Shown: piece by piece, positions 51,122 through 64,000 of the stretch
Layout of the letters: every line of letters starts with the position of its first letter
Numbering within the stretch: the first letter of the stretch is position 1
Assembly: GCA_010645155.1 (NCBI GenBank)
Contig: JAAGOF010000300.1
Location: 622,585-686,584 of the forward strand
Reading direction: 5' to 3'
DNA length: 64,000 nucleotides
From: Tigriopus japonicus
Taxonomy: Eukaryota; Arthropoda; Copepoda; Harpacticoida; Harpacticidae
The notes under the pieces: model-generated
What the model saw: only the letters and a program-made list of their open reading frames with translations
Told to the model about the DNA's origin: nothing
Database searches by the model: none
Translations under genes and position numbers: made by a program

Positions 51122-52155
51122 TTTCCGAATAGTGATGTGTTTCGACCCAGGAGTGCTGCCAGTTTTGATTCGGAAGTTTTTTGCTCTGAAAAAGGGCAAG
51201 TGGTATTGAACTTTTTGGAAAGACCTAAACAGAGACCAATTTGGCAGCACTCGAACTAGTTCGATTTCGAGTTTCATCGATAGTTATAAAAATTAGTGAT
51301 GTGACTTGGGCAAGTAATGAGTCATCACAGACACCCAAGAACAAGTTGTTGACAAGCATTACTCGGGCAATACACCAATACACTTGGCAAGCTCAAGGAA
51401 CATTGGAAGATGCAGTTGCCGGCAGTTGCTCTTTGAAGAGTTAAGATACTTGCAGTGTGACTTAGAAGAAGAAAATGTCAAGTTGCATTTTTGATGATCT
51501 TTTGACCTTAATAATTTGGCAATAAATAGTGGAAGTGATACAAAAAATATTTCAATTTGGATAGCATTTGCAAAACCATGGTTTTTTTGTTTCGGTTCTA
51601 GGCCACACATGAATGCACTTTTGAGGCTAATCAAGACCGAGATTTAGAAGTCACACTTCAAGAACAATCTCGTTTACTTTGAGTTGCCGGCCTGAAAAAG
51701 TAAAATGCCAAATCTTTTTTTATTATTCTCGAAATCTTTTGCATTTCCCCATGTGAGAGAATTGAAGTGTGTAATTTTCTTAAAAATACATTCTTTCAAA
51801 GATATGGGACCTATTTAGCTGAATCAGCCTGGTTTAGTGAAATTCGGATGGCAAGTTTATTCTTCGTTCATAGCAAATTTGGCAAACCTGTTAGCTGGGA
51901 AAAGTACTTGTACAGACACCCAAGCTATCCCAAGCTTCAGCAAGCCCAAGCACTGTGCCAGTACAGCTTGCCCAATCTCTTGTTTGCCCCCATCTCTAAT
52001 AAAAATGGATTTTGAGTTGGCAGTGCTGCCATATTTTATGGCAGGTATGGTCTATTTCCTGTTTAAGAAAATAATTGTGGTCAGATTTTTGACCTTAAAA
52101 CCAAAATGGCAAAACTCTGCCAAAAATCCAAATCGAAACACATCAGTATTTCAGA
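51122..52155. mobile_element. Candidate non-autonomous element with ~46 bp imperfect inverted termini
   Basis: Bases 51122-51167 and the reverse complement of 52110-52155 align over about 46 bp with a shared core TGATGTGTTTCGA and a shared inner GTTTTG. Related GGCAGCACT / AGTGCTGCC motifs recur inside at 51151-51159, about 51243 and about 52020. The interior (about 940 bp) has no convincing transposase frame. This fits a MITE-like or deleted DNA transposon. I could not identify a target-site duplication. Confidence 0.45.
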
Positions 52156-52299
52156 ACACGGCCGACCAAGCATGAGTTGAAATCAAACCATTTCTTACTT
52201 TAATGTAAAGAAATTTCTCATACTCTAATGGAACTCGAGAAAGACGAGTTGGTTGGCCAATAAAGGTTCTGAACATGGTTGGTTTCATCCAGACCTGTT

Positions 52300-52560
52300 C
52301 AATTATCTTATTTAGATAAAAGATAGTTTATCTTTTATCTTTATCTAGATACTTTTTTCGGAAAAGTATCTTAAAGTTTCTTTATCTTGATATTTTTTGC
52401 GGCAAACTATCTTGAAATATCTTTATCTAGATACTTTTTCAGGAAAGTATCTTAAACTATCTTTATCTAGACACATTTTTTGAGAAGTATCTTGAACTAT
52501 CTTTATCTAGATACTTTGCAGAAAATACTATCTTATCTAGATACTTTTTCAAAGTGTCTT
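52300..52560. repeat. ~40 bp minisatellite (ATCTTTATCTAGATACTTTT units)
   Basis: Five to six diverged copies of a unit of about 31-43 bp begin with ATCTTTATCTAGATACTTTT and end with AAGTATCTTGAACT-like text. The array is flanked by two related segments, GAACATGGTTGGTTTCAT (from 52271) and GAACATGTCTGGTTTCAT (from 52561), so it may lie inside a larger duplicated element. Confidence 0.8.
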
Positions 52561-52720
52561 GAACATGTCTGGTTTCATTCCGTCCCGTCGAAGAAAATCA
52601 GGTCCTTTGGATCCTGGGGACGGGATAAACCGGGATTTTCGATTTTCGATATTAGGATATAATTATCAAAATTTTGATGTATGTCCTTATATGTCTACTG
52701 ATTGAAAACGAATATTTTAA

Positions 52721-52808
52721 TAAAATTACAAAGTCAGTGCCGGACATTTATTTCATTTTTGCATTAAAATTACAAAGTCAGTGCCGGACATTTATTTCAT
52801 TTTTGCAT
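52721..52808. repeat. 44 bp perfect tandem duplication
   Basis: The 44 bases at 52721-52764 are repeated exactly at 52765-52808. They contain AAGTCAGTGCCGGAC. Two identical copies suggest a recent duplication. Confidence 0.92.
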
Positions 52809-53246
52809 TTTAATTTCTTGAAAGCTTACATCTTAGAAAAGTGACACCACAGGCCCACGTTTGCGCACCAGTTTTACGTTCAACAATTGGCGACACTGTC
52901 TTTTGCGCAAGTGCATGCAGCTGTCTCCCTCTGCGCCTGCCTGGTCGTTAGCTGTTCTCGAACCTGCGCCCGCCTCTCGCCCAAGTAGCTACCTACTACT
53001 GTCAGCGCTCGCCCCATCTAGCCATCATCTCTGGCGAGGCTCCGAACATCAATAAACTCGACATCGTGTCCAAAGTGGTCAAGTGCTCAGCCTCAGCCCG
53101 ACCATGCTCACCCGAATCGATTGCCTTCAATCTTAGGATCCCTACTGATCGACTCTCTCGAAAACGGAGCTCATGGCTCAATCTCGCTCTCACGGGTGCC
53201 GTAGTTCCCGAGGCCTGGCTCGATCGAGGCCTTAAGGCACCCGGAT

Positions 53247-61167
<7,921 letters not shown>

Positions 61168-62098
61168 CATTAATGTGACGCTTTGTCGTCATTAATGATA
61201 CTATCTAGTTATTCAGAATAACCAATATCCAGTGTCGCCAATAGTACCAGAAGCATCAGCGAAGAAAAAGAAATTCCTTCAGTCTCATAAAAAAAGAACA
61301 CATAGTGTCTTCTTTCCAATATTAGTTAGTTACATTTTGGTCTTGCTTTTTTCCTTTGCCATTCGATAACGAAAAGTTGGACTCGGGGAAAAGATTGCCT
61401 GATCGCCGTGGCGACATTCTCTAAAATATTTCCGTAACAGAGGGAAGGAGACGTGGCATCGGTTTTAAACAGTTTCCTATAGTGAGAGAGGTCCCAGGTT
61501 CGATTCTCCTCTCCGACCTTTCTCAAGGAAACTTTTAGACGTTAATCCACACTCAGACGGAGAATCAACCGGACAAGAGATATTGTGACGATGTGATGGC
61601 TGGCTTTGCTGGCCGTGCGAGGTTCAACCCTAGCACCAACAACCCAAAAAAGTAACCACTGAATGGTGTATAAAATGCGAGTGATGGAAATTGGAACATT
61701 TTGATGGCCAGCTCCCAAAACCTGGCCCGTTTCAAGTAAATAGAGTTTTCAATTTTTAGCTCAATCGAATGCCAGAGGAAAAAGTTAGGTCTTCTCAAAG
61801 CTTCGTGTTGAACAGGACACAAAACGATTAGACTTTTTGACGAAAAATCATAAAAAGAGTGAGTAGTACAATTGTGCAGGCTTTAAGAGAGCATAACGTT
61901 AAACTCGAACGTTCAAATAGTTTGAAATTTTAAATTTGACTGTTTCTTAACACCGATCCTAACCCTAAGCGGTTTTTCTAGGACTTTTGTCCACGTTTCA
62001 GTGGGCTCATCAATACCGAATTCCGATTACGGTATTCATTTTAGTTTACAAAAACGGCAAAGGCCACGGAGTCACTCGACAGATCCATTTATATCATT
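61168..62098. other. Intergenic region between convergent pecanex and SF3A2
   Basis: Holds the 3' UTRs of two convergent genes. No canonical AATAAA was found close to either stop. Two B-box-like Pol III motifs occur, GGTTCGATTC near 61497 and GAGGTTCAACCCT near 61619. Neither sits in a foldable tRNA, so they may be SINE remnants. Confidence 0.5.
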
Positions 62099-62938
62099 TC
62101 ACATGGGTGGGGGCGGAGGTACGGGTTGAAATTGCGGGGGAGGCGGGACCATGCCCACGGGCGCCCTCGAACCCGGCGGCATAGGGGGCGGGGGTAGACC
62201 GGGCGGCGGCATGGGCGGTCTGGGGGCCATAAAACTCGGATTGAGCAAGCCCATGGGCGGTCCGCCGTGCATGGGCTTTCGATCGGAAGTGAGTTTGAAG
62301 GCGAATTGCAAGAAGAACTCTTTGGTCTCGGGATTCCACACGGACCAAAATCGCCCTTCGGACTTGTCTACCTCGCGACTAGGTACTTTAAACGCGATCG
62401 TCTCATAAGGTTCGGCGGCGAACAACAAATACTGCCATTTGCGATCCGGCGGCTCGACTTTTTGCTCATAAGCCGACATGAATCGATGCCGCGGCGTGAT
62501 GCCATCGGCGATTTCGGGATAATCGATCTCGAACATGAGCGATTGTTGGCCATTTTCGGGATCGCGTTGTTTCGTGACGCGATATCCGGGTCGTCCGATC
62601 TTGACGAACTTTTTGTGCTCGACGTTGAGGCGCGCCTGATCGGGGGCGGGGTGAGTGGGCGCTTCCTTGGCCTCTTTGGCGGCTCGTCGAGCCAAATTGC
62701 TCTGATGTTTCTTGCCCTGCGTGTGCGCCAAGTACGAGGCCTCGTTGTTATGGAGGGTCAGACAGAGTTTGCATTCGTAGGTGCCCAAATGGTTCCGCAT
62801 AAAGTACGGATCCTTGGCCAAATCGATGGTTTCGGCGGCCAAAGCGGCCAGACGCTCTCGGCGGTCGCGATTCGATTCCGAGTAGCTGGCCTGACCGCCA
62901 CCGCCCGTTTTCGAGCCCACGCGATTTTGGAAATCCAT
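62099..62938 (-). CDS. SF3A2: Splicing factor 3A subunit 2 (SF3a66), U2 snRNP
   Basis: A single uninterrupted frame of 279 residues on minus, starting MDFQNRVGSKTGGGGQASYS, the family N-terminus. It is part of SF3a (with SF3A1 and SF3A3), which completes the 17S U2 snRNP and helps it bind the branch point during pre-spliceosome assembly in the nucleus. A matrin-type C2H2 zinc finger (YECKLCLTLHNNEASYLAH, then KKH) spans about residues 54-78. The conserved SF3A2 core runs to about 215. The C-terminal tail (about 222-279) is Pro/Gly/Met rich and shorter than the long repeat tail of the human protein. The coding region has no intron and is visibly more GC-rich than its flanks. The open frame on the opposite strand is a by-product of this composition. 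Confidence 0.97.
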   Translation of the reverse strand: MDFQNRVGSKTGGGGQASYSESNRDRRERLAALAAETIDLAKDPYFMRNHLGTYECKLCLTLHNNEASYLAHTQGKKHQSNLARRAAKEAKEAPTHPAPDQARLNVEHKKFVKIGRPGYRVTKQRDPENGQQSLMFEIDYPEIADGITPRHRFMSAYEQKVEPPDRKWQYLLFAAEPYETIAFKVPSREVDKSEGRFWSVWNPETKEFFLQFAFKLTSDRKPMHGGPPMGLLNPSFMAPRPPMPPPGLPPPPMPPGSRAPVGMVPPPPQFQPVPPPPPM

Positions 62939-63958
62939 CTTGGAGGCACAGGGACAAAGAACTTTGGAGAAGCGATTTTTGGCGTTTGCGGTGCCAACGT
63001 TGTTATGGACTGTCGGTTACGGATGAACGCCGTCAGAGGGCGCTGAGGTTCTATATCAGGGTGACTGAATCCTTCGGTTTTTTTCTAAGCATGACGGATG
63101 TCATCAAAAAGCGCCTCTCGTTACTTTGAAGGTAGATCGTCAAAGGCAACGCGAAAAGTTAGGGTGAAGGTCCCACGGGTTTGACAAAGTCATTTTTTGC
63201 GTCATGCTTTTGGAGTCTGACTCCCTCGCAAGGATATCATGATGACCGAGTTTCGATGTATGATACTATTTCGTAAAATAAAGGAGTAAAATATATTGAA
63301 AACCGAACTAGTCCTTTACCAAACTTATTTTAGAGGCTAAACGTTTAAACTGGTCCAAGGACATCTTAATTTCTCTGGACGAATTACAGAATACAGCTTA
63401 AGGCCTGGCATTGTACTAAAATGAGAGATTTCAAAGCAGTAAATGTTCCGTTGAATTTTCATTGTAGTAACTCGGCCTTAAGTGGTATTCTGTAATATAT
63501 CCTTCGTTGAGTCATCCTTGACTGGTCCAATCTCATCATTTTCGACGTTTCGTCACCTTCCGAGATTCCTTCATAACAACCCACCGGTAAACGACGTGGC
63601 CCAACACCGACCACGATCTGAACTATACTTGGCTGAATGTGAATTGTTTAAAAAATTAAAACTAAAAACACAACATCAAAAACAAAACCGCGCATAAGAA
63701 TTATAGTTCATTAATATACTAACATCTTTTTTCTTTGTTTTATCGAAAGAAAGCGAGTTTTTAGCGTTAACAAAAGTTTCAGCCTAGCCGATCTAACCCC
63801 AAGTTTCCTCGGGTTAAGTCGATCAATGCGGTGGTTCTTCGCCTACTCCTTTCACTACATACGTTGACCGAATCATCCGGTAAATTCATCGGTTTTCCCG
63901 GCTCTCGTTGGACCTTTTCTGGCCTTCATCGCGTGAATCCGACCCTTGGGACGGCAAG
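62939..63958. other. Divergent promoter region upstream of SF3A2
   Basis: Region between the SF3A2 start (minus) and a possible + gene at 63959. It contains an imperfect inverted repeat at 63383-63496, listed separately. No domain-bearing frame is seen. Confidence 0.5.
63383..63496. repeat. 114 bp inverted-repeat (MITE-like) element
   Basis: The arms 63383-63405 and 63474-63496 are inverted copies over 23 bp with two mismatches (ATTACAGAATAC ... CTTAAGGCC). A direct repeat, CATTGTACTAA and CATTGTAGTAA, lies just inside. Size and form fit a tiny MITE or a folded regulatory palindrome in the SF3A2 upstream region. Confidence 0.65.
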
Positions 63959-64000
63959 ATGAGCGGTAGTGGAGGCTGGTCGGCGCGATGGTTTCCGCGA
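63959..64000 (+). CDS. Possible start of a gene cut by the window end
   Basis: An ATG with a good context (GGCAAGATGAGC, A at -3) opens a frame MSGSGGWSARWFPR that continues to the last base. It lies about 1 kb from the divergent SF3A2 start, where a head-to-head gene would be expected. Only 14 codons are visible, so the protein cannot be identified and the call is tentative. Confidence 0.3.
   Translation, partial: MSGSGGWSARWFPR

Larger units (their letters stand above)
50405..53246. other. KDELR 3' UTR, then repeat-rich intergenic DNA up to pecanex
   Basis: The KDELR 3' UTR runs to about 50770 and includes a CAA repeat (about 50503-50527) and an ATTAAA signal. It is followed by a candidate inverted-repeat element (51122-52155), a ~40 bp minisatellite (52300-52560), a GGGAT-rich stretch and a 44 bp tandem duplication. 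Bases about 52850-53246 are more GC-rich and are likely the pecanex promoter and 5' UTR. Confidence 0.6.

Noticed and set aside
61430..61525. Possible tRNA gene with GGTTCGATTC
   Set aside because: The T-stem does not pair and there is no matching acceptor half, so it cannot fold as a tRNA.
61956..61972. CCTAACCCTAAGC resembling telomere repeats
   Set aside because: Less than two units; expected by chance.

Overview
The window is nuclear DNA of an animal, most likely an arthropod. My best guess is a crustacean such as a copepod, because the housekeeping genes have many introns of about 59-70 bp, the regulatory proteins are rich in Gln and Ser runs, and the intergenic DNA is only moderately AT-rich. 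Three genes are recognised with confidence: the KDEL receptor, pecanex and the U2 snRNP protein SF3A2. The species is inferred and cannot be fixed from the sequence alone.

Layout: bases 1-8477 show no gene I can support and hold several simple repeats. Bases 8478-22387 (+) hold a two-exon gene with a 4.6 kb intron. It encodes an unrecognised, largely disordered nuclear-type protein of about 3,098 residues with two AT-hooks, a SUMO-interaction-like motif, a Cys cluster, a helical block and a DSGxxS motif. Bases 22388-40959 are gene-poor.

About 40.6-45.4 kb lies a DNA transposon with two convergent genes. The (+) gene encodes a THAP / HTH_Tnp_4 / DDE_Tnp_4 transposase. It is broken by two in-frame TGA codons and has lost one THAP zinc ligand, although its DDE triad survives. 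The (-) gene encodes an apparently intact three-exon SAP / SWIM zinc finger / YqaJ-type nuclease protein of 553 residues. The pairing matches what I recall of ISL2EU elements of the PIF/Harbinger group.

Bases 45.4-48.7 kb contain tRNA-like and GGGAT-rich repeat debris. KDELR (+) occupies 48766-50404. Bases 50.4-53.2 kb are repeat-rich: a candidate ~1 kb inverted-repeat element, a ~40 bp minisatellite and a 44 bp tandem duplication. Pecanex (+) runs 53247-61167 in seven exons and encodes 2,503 residues. SF3A2 (-) is at 62938-62099, with no intron in its coding region. A further (+) gene may start at 63959 and run off the window.

The host genes show no operon-like functional link; KDELR and pecanex only share the endomembrane system. 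The transposon genes form a functional pair. The most interesting feature is the two-gene transposon with asymmetric decay. The second is the giant unrecognised AT-hook protein.
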